A DNA stretch of 64,000 nucleotides from Pacificoceanicola onchidii (GTDB taxonomy: Bacteria; Pseudomonadota; Alphaproteobacteria; Rhodobacterales; Rhodobacteraceae), in the NCBI RefSeq assembly GCF_004804335.1, contig NZ_SRXY01000003.1, positions 434,001-498,000 on the forward strand. The letters run 5' to 3'. The notes below the pieces were generated by a model. The model searched no databases, was not told where the DNA came from, and saw only the letters and a list, made by a program, of their open reading frames with translations. Every line of letters begins with the position of its first letter. Position 1 is the first letter of the stretch. This document shows, in pieces, positions 36,743 to 45,416 of the stretch. A program made the translations under genes and the position numbers.

Positions 36743-37888
36743 TCACTCCTCGAGAAGCGGCTCGTAACGTGCGTCCGTCAGTGTTTTCAGAAAGGCCACA
36801 AGCGCATCAATGCGTTGATCATCCAGCGCGGGCCCATGTGTCAGTTCCTTGAAGGCCAAAGTCTTTGCGATCTCCGGGCTGCCAAAGCGTTCGCCCGTCT
36901 CGGGGTTGATCTGCCGCGCTTCGTTGCGGGTGTTGTAGCGATTGTAAAACAGGATCACCGTCCGCAGATCCGCAAACACGCCGTTGTGCATGTAAGGGCC
37001 GGTCACAGCCACGTTGCGCAAGGTTGGTGTCCGGAACTTGCCGCGTTGCTTGGGATCGTTAACCAGCGGATTGGCGTATAGCCCTTCGTCGATGGTCCCG
37101 GCTGCGCCGTTCATGTCCCGCAGCGCCGTGTTCTGCGGCACGCCAATGTTATGATAGCGGTAGTCCGAGAAGGTCTCCTTCGGGTCAATCGGAGAGCGGC
37201 TCAATTGGTGACACAGAGCGCAGTTGGTGAACTGCTCGGAAAAGAACAAAAGGCGGCCAAGCTCTTCGTCACGGGTCAGGTCTGCCTCGCCGCGCAGGAA
37301 ACGGTCGTATTTGGAATCGAAGGGGGCAAAGGTGTCCGTGCTTTCAAAGACCGCGATGGCGTCGGTCATGGCAAGATAGGCCGCGGCGTCATCGTCCCAG
37401 ATGTCTGCGCCGTAAAGGCCCGCGAAGCTTGCCATGTAGACAGGGTTCTCCTTGAGCCGCGCAACCACGGCGCTCTCGTCCTGCATCCCCATCTCGGCCG
37501 GGTTCAGGGGCGGGCCACCGGCCTGTTCAACGAGGTTTGCGGCGCGCCCATCAAGGAACTGCCCGCCGATCCATTCGCCCTCGGCGTTCTGGTGAAACTG
37601 AGGAGAGAAAGATGCATAGGCGGCCGTTGGCGCGTTCCTGTCGCCAAGCGAGGTGCCGTTATCGCCGGGAGAGGCCATGCCGCGCGGATCGGCAAAGCCA
37701 TTCTCCGGGTCATGACAGCTGGCGCAGGACTGCGTGCGGTTCTTCGACAAGTTGACGTCATGAAAAAGCAGCGCTCCAAGCGCCGCTTTGTCCGAGGCAG
37801 GCTCTGTCGGCGTTGCAGTGCCAACCGGCACCCATAGCGCCCCGGCAATACACGCGGCGCCAAGCGATCTGATAAACAGGGATGTCAT
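36743..37888 (-). CDS. Di-haem cytochrome c peroxidase (CcpA/MauG type)
   Basis: 381 residues with a signal sequence (RSLGAACIAGALWVPVGTA). Two c-type haem sites are present: CASCHDPENGFADPRG near 56 and CALCHQLSRSP near 225. It reduces hydrogen peroxide in the periplasm using electrons from a c-type cytochrome or cupredoxin. A perfect FNR-type box lies 55-68 bp upstream, in line with induction of such peroxidases under low oxygen. Confidence 0.88.
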   Translation of the reverse strand: MTSLFIRSLGAACIAGALWVPVGTATPTEPASDKAALGALLFHDVNLSKNRTQSCASCHDPENGFADPRGMASPGDNGTSLGDRNAPTAAYASFSPQFHQNAEGEWIGGQFLDGRAANLVEQAGGPPLNPAEMGMQDESAVVARLKENPVYMASFAGLYGADIWDDDAAAYLAMTDAIAVFESTDTFAPFDSKYDRFLRGEADLTRDEELGRLLFFSEQFTNCALCHQLSRSPIDPKETFSDYRYHNIGVPQNTALRDMNGAAGTIDEGLYANPLVNDPKQRGKFRTPTLRNVAVTGPYMHNGVFADLRTVILFYNRYNTRNEARQINPETGERFGSPEIAKTLAFKELTHGPALDDQRIDALVAFLKTLTDARYEPLLEE

Positions 37889-37942
37889 GGCCGAGCCTCC
37901 ATCGGGTTTCCGACTGTTTGACTCGGTTATTTACGGCCCGCC

Positions 37943-37956
37943 TTGATACGGATCAA
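37943..37956. promoter_or_regulatory. Perfect FNR/FnrL box before the cytochrome c peroxidase gene
   Basis: TTGATACGGATCAA is a perfect TTGAT-N4-ATCAA palindrome. It lies between the MoxR stop and the peroxidase start, 55 bp from the latter. Confidence 0.82.
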
Positions 37957-37960
37957 GTCC

Positions 37961-38803
37961 TCAACGGCCCTGACGCCGCGCCATGAATGCGAGCCGCTCG
38001 AACAGATGCACATCCTGTTCATTCTTGAGCAAGGCGCCATGAAGCTTGGGCAGGGCGCTTGCCCCGTCGCGCTTGAGGTCTTCGGCATCCATGTCTTCGG
38101 CCAAAAGCAGCTTGAGCCAGTCCAGAACTTCAGAGGTCGAGGGCTTCTTCTTCAACCCCGGCTGTTCGCGCAGCTCGTAGAATTGCGTCAATGCGGTGGT
38201 CAGAAGCTGCGGCTTGATGCCGGGGTGGTGCACTTCGACGATCTGGCGCAGGACATCCGCTTCGGGGAACTTGATGTAGTGAAAGAAGCAGCGGCGCAGG
38301 AAGGCGTCCGGCAGTTCCTTTTCATTGTTCGAGGTGATGATGACGATGGGGCGCACATCGGCGCGGATGGTCTCGCCGGTCTCGTAGACGTGGAACTCCA
38401 TGCGATCGAGTTCCTGCAACAGGTCATTGGGGAACTCGATATCGGCCTTGTCGATCTCGTCGATCAGCAGAACAACCTTCTCTCCGGCCTGAAACGCTTC
38501 CCACAACTTACCCTTGCGGATGTAGTTGCGCACATCATTTACGCGCTCGTCCCCAAGCTGACTATCACGAAGTCGTGATACCGCGTCATACTCATAGAGA
38601 CCCTGCTGCGCCCGCGTGGTACTCTTGATGTTCCACTCGATCATCCTGACGCCAAGGGCATCGGCCACCTGCCGTGCCAGCTCTGTCTTGCCTGTTCCGG
38701 GCTCTCCCTTGACCAAAAGCGGGCGTTCCAGCGTCACGGCCGCATTGACCGCCATCGTCAGATCGCCGGTGGCCACATAGCTTTCGGTTCCTTCAAAACG
38801 CAT
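37961..38803 (-). CDS. MoxR-type AAA+ ATPase
   Basis: 280 residues. Walker A GEPGTGKT is at 33-40, Walker B appears in VVLLIDEIDKAD near 110, and a sensor stretch reads IVIITSNNEKELPDAFLRRCFF. MoxR ATPases act with VWA proteins; the CoxE-like protein at 32103 is the likely partner. I chose ATG 38803 (MRFEGTESYVATGDL, family start); GTG 38818 would add five residues. The minus-strand unit ends at an FNR box belonging to the next gene. Confidence 0.92.
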   Translation of the reverse strand: MRFEGTESYVATGDLTMAVNAAVTLERPLLVKGEPGTGKTELARQVADALGVRMIEWNIKSTTRAQQGLYEYDAVSRLRDSQLGDERVNDVRNYIRKGKLWEAFQAGEKVVLLIDEIDKADIEFPNDLLQELDRMEFHVYETGETIRADVRPIVIITSNNEKELPDAFLRRCFFHYIKFPEADVLRQIVEVHHPGIKPQLLTTALTQFYELREQPGLKKKPSTSEVLDWLKLLLAEDMDAEDLKRDGASALPKLHGALLKNEQDVHLFERLAFMARRQGR

Positions 38804-38935
38804 TACGCCTGTCCTCACGGTTGTTTTATTTCAGCCCCGAAAACGCCACGTTACGTCGCTATTGAGTAGTGACAACCCCCGGGGCTTGGGGTAAGTGCAC
38901 TCGCGTAGGGGTGCCAGATATCTGAAGGAAATACC

Positions 38936-39391
38936 ATGGCGGATATTGGCGTTGACGAGGAAGCCAAGATGAAAGCGGAAAGTTTTCTCCCGGAAGATTA
39001 TCGTCCAGCCGAAGATGAACCTTTCATGAATGAAAAGCAGCTGGAGTACTTCCGGCGCAAGCTTTTGACATGGAAGCAGGATCTTCTGGCGGATAGCCGG
39101 GATACGATTGAGACCTTGCAGGAGGGCACGCGGAACATCCCCGACGTGACCGACCGCGCCAGCGAGGAGACGGATCGCGCATTGGAGCTGCGCACCCGGG
39201 ATCGCCAGCGCAAGCTTGTGAACAAGATCGATGCGGCTCTGCGCCGGATCGATGAAGGCGAATACGGCTACTGTGAAGTGACCGGCGAGCCGATCAGCCT
39301 CAAGCGGCTGGATGCCCGTCCGATTGCCACCATGAGCCTCGAGGCGCAGGAGCGTCACGAACGCCGTGAGAAAGTGCACCGCGACGACTGA
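38936..39391 (+). CDS. dksA: DksA RNA polymerase-binding regulator lacking zinc-finger cysteines
   Basis: 151 residues. It contains the long coiled-coil with the tip region DVTDRASEETDRALELRTRDRQR, which enters the RNA polymerase secondary channel. The Zn-finger block reads CEVTGEPISLKRLDARPIATMSLEAQ: only the first of four Cys is left, the others being Thr, Ser and Ala. One-Cys DksA proteins are known in Rhodobacter and retain function. It controls rRNA and amino-acid promoters with ppGpp. A hairpin terminator follows. Confidence 0.95.
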   Translation: MADIGVDEEAKMKAESFLPEDYRPAEDEPFMNEKQLEYFRRKLLTWKQDLLADSRDTIETLQEGTRNIPDVTDRASEETDRALELRTRDRQRKLVNKIDAALRRIDEGEYGYCEVTGEPISLKRLDARPIATMSLEAQERHERREKVHRDD

Positions 39392-39417
39392 TCGTGGTGT
39401 GACTTGAGCAAAGCATA

Positions 39418-39453
39418 AGAAACGCCGGGGTGATTGCCTCGGCGTTTCTGTTT
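39418..39453 (+). terminator. Terminator of dksA
   Basis: Perfect 10-bp stem AGAAACGCCG (39418-39427) / CGGCGTTTCT (39440-39449), then GTTT. The chosen start of the next gene lies just behind it. Confidence 0.8.
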
Positions 39454-39465
39454 CAGGATGAACGC

Positions 39466-40653
39466 GTGACACAGACTTCTCATACGGCCCTCACAGAGCG
39501 CAGCGTGACTGTTTTGGGCGGCGGCATTGGCGGGCTGACGGCGGCCCTGGCTCTGGCGCAGCGCGGCGCAATGGTGCGTGTTCTGGAACAGGCCGAGGCG
39601 ATCACCGAGGTGGGCGCGGGCATCCAGGTCAGCCCAAACGGGTTGCGGGTGCTCGAAGCATTGGGGCTTGGCGCGCGGTTCCGCGAGATTTCGGTCAAGG
39701 GCAGGGCGGTTTCCCTCCGGGATTATCGGGGGGGACGGGAGGTGACCCGGCTCGATCTCACGCGATTGCCTGCGGGGCAGGACTACCGCTTTGTGCACCG
39801 GGCGGATCTCATCGACCTGCTGGCCGAGGCCACGCGCGCGGCGAACATTCGAATCCGCCTGCTGCAAAAAGGGCTTTCGGCAGAGCCGGGACAACCTGCG
39901 GTCCTGACATTGTGCAATGGCGATGCGGTCAGCGATCAGCTGATCGTTGGCGCGGACGGGCTGCATTCGATCGTGAGGCCGGTGCTGAACGGGACGGCCA
40001 AGCCGTTCTTCACCGGTCAGGTCGCCTGGCGGGCCATCGTGCCGAATACTTTCGGTCACCCGAACGAGGCGCAGGTTCACATGGGGCCGGGACGGCATCT
40101 GGTGAGCTACCCGCTTCGTGGCGGCACCTGTGTGAACATCGTGGCGGCCGAAGAACGCAAGACCTGGACCGCCGAAGGGTGGCACCACAGCGATGACCCG
40201 GCCAACCTGCGCCGCAGTTTCGCGGGGTTTGGTGGCATGGCCTCAGAGATGCTCCGACGGGTTGAAGCACCGGGGTTCTGGGGATTGTTCCGGCATCCTG
40301 TGGCAGAGCGCTGGCATGGCGCGGGGCTCGCGCTTTTGGGGGATGCGGCCCATCCCACGCTGCCGTTCCTCGCCCAGGGGGCGAATATGGCGATGGAAGA
40401 CGCCTATGTGCTCGCCGATTGTCTCGCGGCGGAGCCGGATCAGGAGACAGCGCTGGCCCGATACCAATCCCGCCGCCGGGACCGGGTGATCCGCGCTGTA
40501 GACACGGCCAGCGGCAACGCCTGGAAATACCACCTGCGCGGTCCCATGCGTTTGGCCGCGCATCTGGGGCTTGGTGCTTTGGGTCGGATCGCGCCGGACC
40601 GTCTTCTACATCAGTTCGACTGGCTCTATGCTCACGATGTGACGAAGGGCTAG
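39466..40653 (+). CDS. FAD-dependent monooxygenase (salicylate hydroxylase-like)
   Basis: 395 residues from GTG 39466, with AGGA about 7 bp upstream; the longer reading from 39430 would start inside the dksA terminator. N-terminal FAD-binding motif VTVLGGGIGGLTAALALAQRG, the DG motif VGADGLHSIVRP near 170, and the GDAAHPTLPFLAQGANMAMED block near 290-315. These are flavoprotein aromatic hydroxylases using NAD(P)H. The aromatic substrate is unknown. It is convergent with aroQ and separated by 1 bp. Confidence 0.9.
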   Translation: MTQTSHTALTERSVTVLGGGIGGLTAALALAQRGAMVRVLEQAEAITEVGAGIQVSPNGLRVLEALGLGARFREISVKGRAVSLRDYRGGREVTRLDLTRLPAGQDYRFVHRADLIDLLAEATRAANIRIRLLQKGLSAEPGQPAVLTLCNGDAVSDQLIVGADGLHSIVRPVLNGTAKPFFTGQVAWRAIVPNTFGHPNEAQVHMGPGRHLVSYPLRGGTCVNIVAAEERKTWTAEGWHHSDDPANLRRSFAGFGGMASEMLRRVEAPGFWGLFRHPVAERWHGAGLALLGDAAHPTLPFLAQGANMAMEDAYVLADCLAAEPDQETALARYQSRRRDRVIRAVDTASGNAWKYHLRGPMRLAAHLGLGALGRIAPDRLLHQFDWLYAHDVTKG

Positions 40654-40654
40654 C

Positions 40655-41089
40655 TCAGCTTTCGCAAAGCTGGCAGATGCGGCGCACCGCGGCGGCATAG
40701 CCTTCGGTCCCCAAACCGGCAATCACCCCATCGGCCCGCATCGCGATATACGAGTGATGGCGGAAGCTTTCGCGCTTGTGCACCTGGCTGATGTGCACTT
40801 CCATGACCGGCCCGTCAAAGGTGTTGAGCGCGTCCAAAATCGCGACGGACGTGTGCGTATACGCGCCCGCGTTCAGAACGATCCCGCAGGCTTTTTCGCG
40901 CGCCTCGTGGATCAACTCGACCAGCCCGCCTTCGTAGTTCGATTGAGCCGGGTGGATGGCAAAGCCCGCGGCGGCGGCCTGCTCACACAGGGCGGTCACA
41001 TCCTCGAGCGTTTCATGCCCGTAGACTTCCGGCTGGCGTTTGCCCAGAAGGTTCAGATTTGGCCCATTCAGCACGTAGATCGTTTTCAT
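40655..41089 (-). CDS. aroQ: 3-Dehydroquinate dehydratase, type II
   Basis: 144 residues, the usual length for the type II enzyme of the shikimate pathway. Signature motifs: [17 protein letters not shown] (8-24) with the catalytic Arg and Tyr, [16 protein letters not shown] near 75-90, and [20 protein letters not shown] near 97-116 with the catalytic His. The tail ends in a Cys-rich stretch. Cytosolic. It stands alone on the minus strand. Confidence 0.97.
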   Translation of the reverse strand: MKTIYVLNGPNLNLLGKRQPEVYGHETLEDVTALCEQAAAAGFAIHPAQSNYEGGLVELIHEAREKACGIVLNAGAYTHTSVAILDALNTFDGPVMEVHISQVHKRESFRHHSYIAMRADGVIAGLGTEGYAAAVRRICQLCES

Positions 41090-41154
41090 CGCGGTCTCTT
41101 GGTCTTGGCTTTTGCCTTGGAGTAGCGAAGCGGCAGGGGTTTGAAAAGCGCAGG

Positions 41155-42474
41155 TTAGCGTTCCACGGGCAGTCCGGACGGCACTGTTTCCGGAATGCCC
41201 AGCCGTCCGGAGAGCGCCACCGGGTCATCGAGCGCGGCGAGGAACGCCATGAGCGCGTCGATTTGAGCATCACTAAGCGCGCGGCCCGGCCTCGCCGCCT
41301 CGGCTATTGCGCGCCGCTGGTCTTCATCCTGCATCACTGTCCAATCGGGTTTGATACCCGGCAATTCGGGCAGCACCGCAGCGAATTGGTAATCTTCCAA
41401 AGCGCCGCCCCTAGCGTGATCGCCGACAAAGCTTCGAAGATCATCATGCCCGCCAGCGTGCCCCCAAGGGCCTGTTTTCGTGACGTTTCTCAGAGAAGGG
41501 GTGCGGAAGGCGTAGCGATCCTCCTCGCGTCCCGTGACCCGCATGCGCCCGTCATCACGGGCGTGGCGCTCGAAGCGTGCCGCCTTGCCGGGGCCAAGTT
41601 GGGGCGCGCCCATGGCGTGAAATACGTGATCGGTCTGGAAGGGCCCGGAATGGCAAGTCGCGCAGCCAGCCTCGCCGTAAAACAGCTCCATCCCCGCGGC
41701 CGCCGCGTCCGGCAAATCTGCCGTGCCGCGCAGGTAAGCATCAAACGGGCTGTCGTCCGAACGCCACTCAAAGGCAATGAAAACTGCGATGGCATTGGAG
41801 ATATCGGTGAAGGCGATTGGCGATCCACCGGCGACATGCGGATAAAGTGCCTCGAACTGAGCCCGATACTCAGGGATCCCGGCCACCCGTTTGGAGATGA
41901 TATCCCAGGCCCCGCCGTCTCCGGTGATCAGGCCGGAACGCACCGCCTTGGAGACGTCATTTTCCGAGTAATGCCCGGCCATCTCATCCGGGGAGAGCAC
42001 GGGAAACATGGTCTGCGCCGACAGAACACCGGAAAAGCCGAGCACCATGTCCTCGTCCATCGGTGTGCGCATGCCGCCCTTGCGGGTTGGATCGGCTTTG
42101 ACCCGACCATCGTGGAACAGCGTGGTGAACTCATGTGCGCCCAGATTGAACAAAGCGGTCGCGTTGCGCGGAATGCGCTGCTCGGGCATGTTGTCTTGCG
42201 TCGGTTTGCGGTCCGGGCCGAGGCCAACCGCGCCTTCCCCAAGTCCGAGACTGAGGCCATCGGCGGTGGCAAACTTTGGGTGATGGCAGGTGGCGCAGGA
42301 AATATTGCGGTTTCCTGACAGGATCGGATCATAGAAAAGCTGCTGGCCCAAACGTGCTTCGGCTTGGTTGGTGGGCGTGTAATCCTCGTCCGTAACAGCT
42401 GTGGGCAAAGCTGTCTGAGCCTGCGCCAACCCCGCGCAAAGCATTCCAATTCCGACCAAAATCACTGTGCGCAT
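41155..42474 (-). CDS. Di-haem cytochrome c peroxidase-like protein, second
   Basis: 439 residues from ATG 42474 with GGAGAGAG upstream. Signal peptide [19 protein letters not shown]. Haem motifs: [22 protein letters not shown] near 62 and [15 protein letters not shown] near 245. It belongs to the MauG/CcpA family but is clearly different from the 36743 protein. No FNR box is seen upstream. Peroxidase activity is likely but not certain; MauG-type enzymes can instead modify protein tryptophans. Confidence 0.85.
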   Translation of the reverse strand: MRTVILVGIGMLCAGLAQAQTALPTAVTDEDYTPTNQAEARLGQQLFYDPILSGNRNISCATCHHPKFATADGLSLGLGEGAVGLGPDRKPTQDNMPEQRIPRNATALFNLGAHEFTTLFHDGRVKADPTRKGGMRTPMDEDMVLGFSGVLSAQTMFPVLSPDEMAGHYSENDVSKAVRSGLITGDGGAWDIISKRVAGIPEYRAQFEALYPHVAGGSPIAFTDISNAIAVFIAFEWRSDDSPFDAYLRGTADLPDAAAAGMELFYGEAGCATCHSGPFQTDHVFHAMGAPQLGPGKAARFERHARDDGRMRVTGREEDRYAFRTPSLRNVTKTGPWGHAGGHDDLRSFVGDHARGGALEDYQFAAVLPELPGIKPDWTVMQDEDQRRAIAEAARPGRALSDAQIDALMAFLAALDDPVALSGRLGIPETVPSGLPVER

Positions 42475-42653
42475 TGTCTCTCTCCCCGGCGGGGAGTGTA
42501 TGCTCAGTTTTGCCGGGCGCAACCCTGTCTGCGGCATCAGAAGGCATGAGCCGTTGGTATGACGTCACAAAAGGCATTCGGGCGCGCAGGCTGTCACATC
42601 CTTGATTCATCACCTCGCTAAATCCGCGCGTGAGAGATCCATTGGGGGACAAG

Positions 42654-42842
42654 ATGGGTATGTTGCTGCTCTACGGTTTCGCTGCGTGTATCGGCGGATT
42701 GCTTGCGCTTTGGTTGCTGGAACGGATGATCGCCGTCGCCATCCATTGGACGGGGACGTGGCTGCCGCGTGATGTGGTCGGCCCGGAAGGCTGGCTGATC
42801 GATACGAAAAGCCAGGTCGGCGTGTTTGATCGCAGGGTTTAA
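42654..42842 (+). CDS. Small membrane protein, 62 aa
   Basis: ATG 42654 is preceded by GGGGGAC. One hydrophobic helix (MLLLYGFAACIGGLLALWLLE) is followed by a short soluble tail. Its stop overlaps the RraA-like gene end (convergent). It has no similarity I recognise. Confidence 0.6.
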   Translation: MGMLLLYGFAACIGGLLALWLLERMIAVAIHWTGTWLPRDVVGPEGWLIDTKSQVGVFDRRV

Positions 42843-43543
42843 GTTCGGGCCTTTTCGAAGGCGATCCAGGCGCGCTCGAAGTCCTCGAAAGTGAACCCAT
42901 CCTGCCGCGCCGGATCCAGAACCAGTTTTTCACTGTTCAGAAGCGTTTCGATGGCCGATTTCAACGTCGGGATCACGGCGGGCGGGATCACCAGTGCACC
43001 GTGACGATCGGCATGAATCAGGTCGCCGTCAGCCACCATCATGCCAAAAATCGTCACTTCGGTGCCAACTTCCCGGACGTGAACGAACCCGTGGCTTGGG
43101 CCAACGGAGCCGGCAACGACGGGAAACCCGTCCGGCAAATCCCCCAGATCGCGCATCACGCCATTGGTGAGCGCACCCGCGAGGCCAAAGCCTTTGTGCA
43201 CCGTGGTGTTGATCTCGCCCCAGTAAGCGCCGATGCAATGCGGGAAATCCAGGTCTTCGACCACCGTTACCGCCGGGCGGGGACCGCTGGCCATATGGCG
43301 GTAATAGTCCATACGGCGGGCTTTGATCACCTCCGGCGCCTCGGTTGGCGGCTCGACGGCGGCAATCTTGGCGGTGCGGGCAAAGCCAACCATGGCCGGA
43401 GCCTCCGCGTCTGACGCGAGCATGGTGCCGCGGGTGAAATTGGCAAAGCCGCGCTTGCCCTCGGCCACCTCGATGGCGTTGCAGACAGTGGGGGTATCCA
43501 CCTTGCGCAAAAGGTCCAGAAGGTCGGTGTCGAGCGTGTCCAT
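42839..43543 (-). CDS. RraA-like aldolase or decarboxylase
   Basis: 234 residues of the RraA fold (HMG/CHA aldolase or dimethylmenaquinone methyltransferase-like). The metal- and oxaloacetate-site Arg-Asp pair appears in GALTNGVMRDLGDLPD near 125, matching the class II pyruvate aldolases. It would cleave or decarboxylate a 2-oxo acid to pyruvate. It is the last gene of the catabolic train; its start overlaps the hydrolase stop by one base. This fits a late pathway step (inference). Confidence 0.82.
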   Translation of the reverse strand: MDTLDTDLLDLLRKVDTPTVCNAIEVAEGKRGFANFTRGTMLASDAEAPAMVGFARTAKIAAVEPPTEAPEVIKARRMDYYRHMASGPRPAVTVVEDLDFPHCIGAYWGEINTTVHKGFGLAGALTNGVMRDLGDLPDGFPVVAGSVGPSHGFVHVREVGTEVTIFGMMVADGDLIHADRHGALVIPPAVIPTLKSAIETLLNSEKLVLDPARQDGFTFEDFERAWIAFEKART

Positions 43544-44235
43544 CAGGTCTCCATCCAGCGCCGCAGCGCCGCGTTTGTCGTGTCCGGTTGTTCCAGCGTG
43601 GGCAGATGCCCCGCGCCGTCGATGATTTTGAGCGTCGCGCCCGGGATCAGCTCCGCCATCAACTCATGGCGCGCGACGGGGCAAAGCGCATCGTCCACGC
43701 CGCACAGCACAAGGGCCGGGAGGCGGGCGGCGCGCAGCGTGTCCGACTGATCAGGGCGGTTCATCAGCGCAACGGATTGGCGCAGGAAAACCTCCGGTCC
43801 GAGCGACAGGGCCATATTCATGCAAAGATCAAGAATTTCAGTGCGCTGCGGTCCGTTGCTCAGGTAGTTTGGCTTCATCTCGTCGCGCATGACACGGTCA
43901 AGATGCCCTTGGCGCACGGCCTCCATCTGGGGCTGGCGACGCGCCTTGACGGCATCGAGTTCCGCCAGAGGATTGGTGTCCAGAAGGGCGATCCGCTCCA
44001 CGCGCTCCGGCGCTTGCCGCAGCACTTCCATCGCAACGATTCCACCCATGGAAAGCCCGCAAAGCGCGAAACGCTTTGGTGCGCGGTCCAGAATGTCGGT
44101 GGCCAAGGCCTCGACGCTGTCGTGGGCTCCAATGCTCGCCAGGAAAAGATCGGTCTCCCCGGAAAAAGCAGTGATCTGAGGCGCATAAAGCCGCGCGTCG
44201 CACATCATTCCGGGGATCAGGACAAGCGGTGTCAT
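43543..44235 (-). CDS. Alpha/beta hydrolase
   Basis: 230 residues from ATG 44235. The nucleophile elbow GLSMGG (Ser in GxSxG) is in KRFALCGLSMGGIVAMEVLR. The oxyanion stretch is LVLIPGMMCDARLY. The acid and His appear in VLCGVDDALCPV and IDGAGHLPTLEQPD. It resembles lactonases and esterases of catabolic clusters; the substrate is unknown. It overlaps the MetE-like gene by 4 bp. Confidence 0.88.
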   Translation of the reverse strand: MTPLVLIPGMMCDARLYAPQITAFSGETDLFLASIGAHDSVEALATDILDRAPKRFALCGLSMGGIVAMEVLRQAPERVERIALLDTNPLAELDAVKARRQPQMEAVRQGHLDRVMRDEMKPNYLSNGPQRTEILDLCMNMALSLGPEVFLRQSVALMNRPDQSDTLRAARLPALVLCGVDDALCPVARHELMAELIPGATLKIIDGAGHLPTLEQPDTTNAALRRWMET

Positions 44236-45353
44236 TGTGCCAGCGCCGCCCCTTCGGAAAGGGCCGAGAGCTTGGCATAGGCAATGTCCGGGTCCACCGC
44301 GCCAAAACCTGCGAAGGTGCCAAAGCCGCAATCGGATCCGGCGATCACACGATCTTCGCCCACGATGTCGGTAAAGCGCGCGATACGTTGCGCCACCAGT
44401 TCGGGGTGCTCGACAAAGTTGGTCGTGGTGTCGACAACGCCGGGCACCAGCACCTTGTCATCGGGAATGTCGGACTTGCGGTCGCGGAAGGTGGTCCATT
44501 CATGGCCGTGGCGGGGGTTCGATGTCTCGAACAGAACATAGCGCGATTTCGTGGCCATGAGCGTGTCGAACATCTTGGACATGGGGATATCGCAAACGTG
44601 CGGACCTTCGTAATTGCCCCAACAGATGTGCACGCGGACACGCTCTTGCGGGACGTCCTGCAACGCGTGGTTCAGGGCTTCGACATGGGAGGCCGCGATT
44701 TTCAGGAACTCATCGTCCGAAAGATCGTTGAACAGCATGTGGCGCGACAGGGCCAGATCGGGGCAATCAAGTTGCAGATCGAGACCGGCGGCCACGATGG
44801 TTTCATATTCCTCCTTCATCGCGTCCGCCAGCGCCGCGAGATAGGCTTCGCGGGTCTTGTAGAAATCGTTTTGCAGGAAGAGGGAAATCACGCCGGGCGA
44901 TGCAGCGTTCATGAAGCCGCGCTCGACGCCATGACCCGCCATGGCGGATTTGAGGTTGGCGATGTCCTTTTCCAACTCGCCCTGTCCTTTGGACTTTACC
45001 TCACCGACACACATGGGCCGCGCGTATTGCGGGGTACCGCCGTCGTCGGCCAGACGTTTGAGAAAGCTGGGAAACTTCTTGAGATCGGCTGGTGCATTGC
45101 GCGGGCTGTCGCCGTCAAAGCCGGTGTAGCGGTCCTTGACGTAAGTGGCATAGCTGATCTTGGAGGTCTCGCCGTCGGAGACGATATCGACGCCGGCCTC
45201 TTTCTGTTTGCGGACGGTTTCAGAGACGGCTGCGGTCATGCAGGCGTCAAAGGCGGCGGCGTCATAGTCCTTGCCGTGTTCGCGGGCGAAAATGAAATCG
45301 ACCACGTCCTGTGTGCGGGGCAGGGAGCCCACATGGGTTGTCTTGACGGTCAT
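44232..45353 (-). CDS. Cobalamin-independent methionine synthase-like methyltransferase (C-terminal domain type)
   Basis: 373 residues, only the MetE C-terminal domain. The Zn site is complete: HxC in VRVHICWGNYEG, Glu in YVLFETSN and Cys in VIAGSDCGFGTF. The domain transfers alkyl groups to or from a thiol (homocysteine, or CoM in epoxyalkane transferases). In this cluster it may act on the imported compound. The folate-binding half of MetE is absent. Start ATG 45353 is followed by the signature HVGSLPRTQDVV. Confidence 0.88.
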   Translation of the reverse strand: MTVKTTHVGSLPRTQDVVDFIFAREHGKDYDAAAFDACMTAAVSETVRKQKEAGVDIVSDGETSKISYATYVKDRYTGFDGDSPRNAPADLKKFPSFLKRLADDGGTPQYARPMCVGEVKSKGQGELEKDIANLKSAMAGHGVERGFMNAASPGVISLFLQNDFYKTREAYLAALADAMKEEYETIVAAGLDLQLDCPDLALSRHMLFNDLSDDEFLKIAASHVEALNHALQDVPQERVRVHICWGNYEGPHVCDIPMSKMFDTLMATKSRYVLFETSNPRHGHEWTTFRDRKSDIPDDKVLVPGVVDTTTNFVEHPELVAQRIARFTDIVGEDRVIAGSDCGFGTFAGFGAVDPDIAYAKLSALSEGAALAQ

Positions 45354-45379
45354 TGGGTTGTCTCCTCCCGAGCGGTGAG

Positions 45380-45400
45380 GCCCCGGATCAGGTCCGGGGC
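45380..45400 (+). repeat. Intergenic hairpin repeat, family B, copy 1
   Basis: Perfect hairpin GCCCCGGA / TCCGGGGC with loop TCAGG, in the 63-bp gap between the bicupin and MetE-like genes. It shares loop and arm design with the copy at 63515-63535. Confidence 0.75.
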
Positions 45401-45416
45401 GCGTCGTTTCTTGTGA

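Noticed and set aside
39430-39465. The first 12 codons upstream of the monooxygenase start
   Set aside because: They lie inside the dksA terminator; GTG 39466 has a ribosome site.
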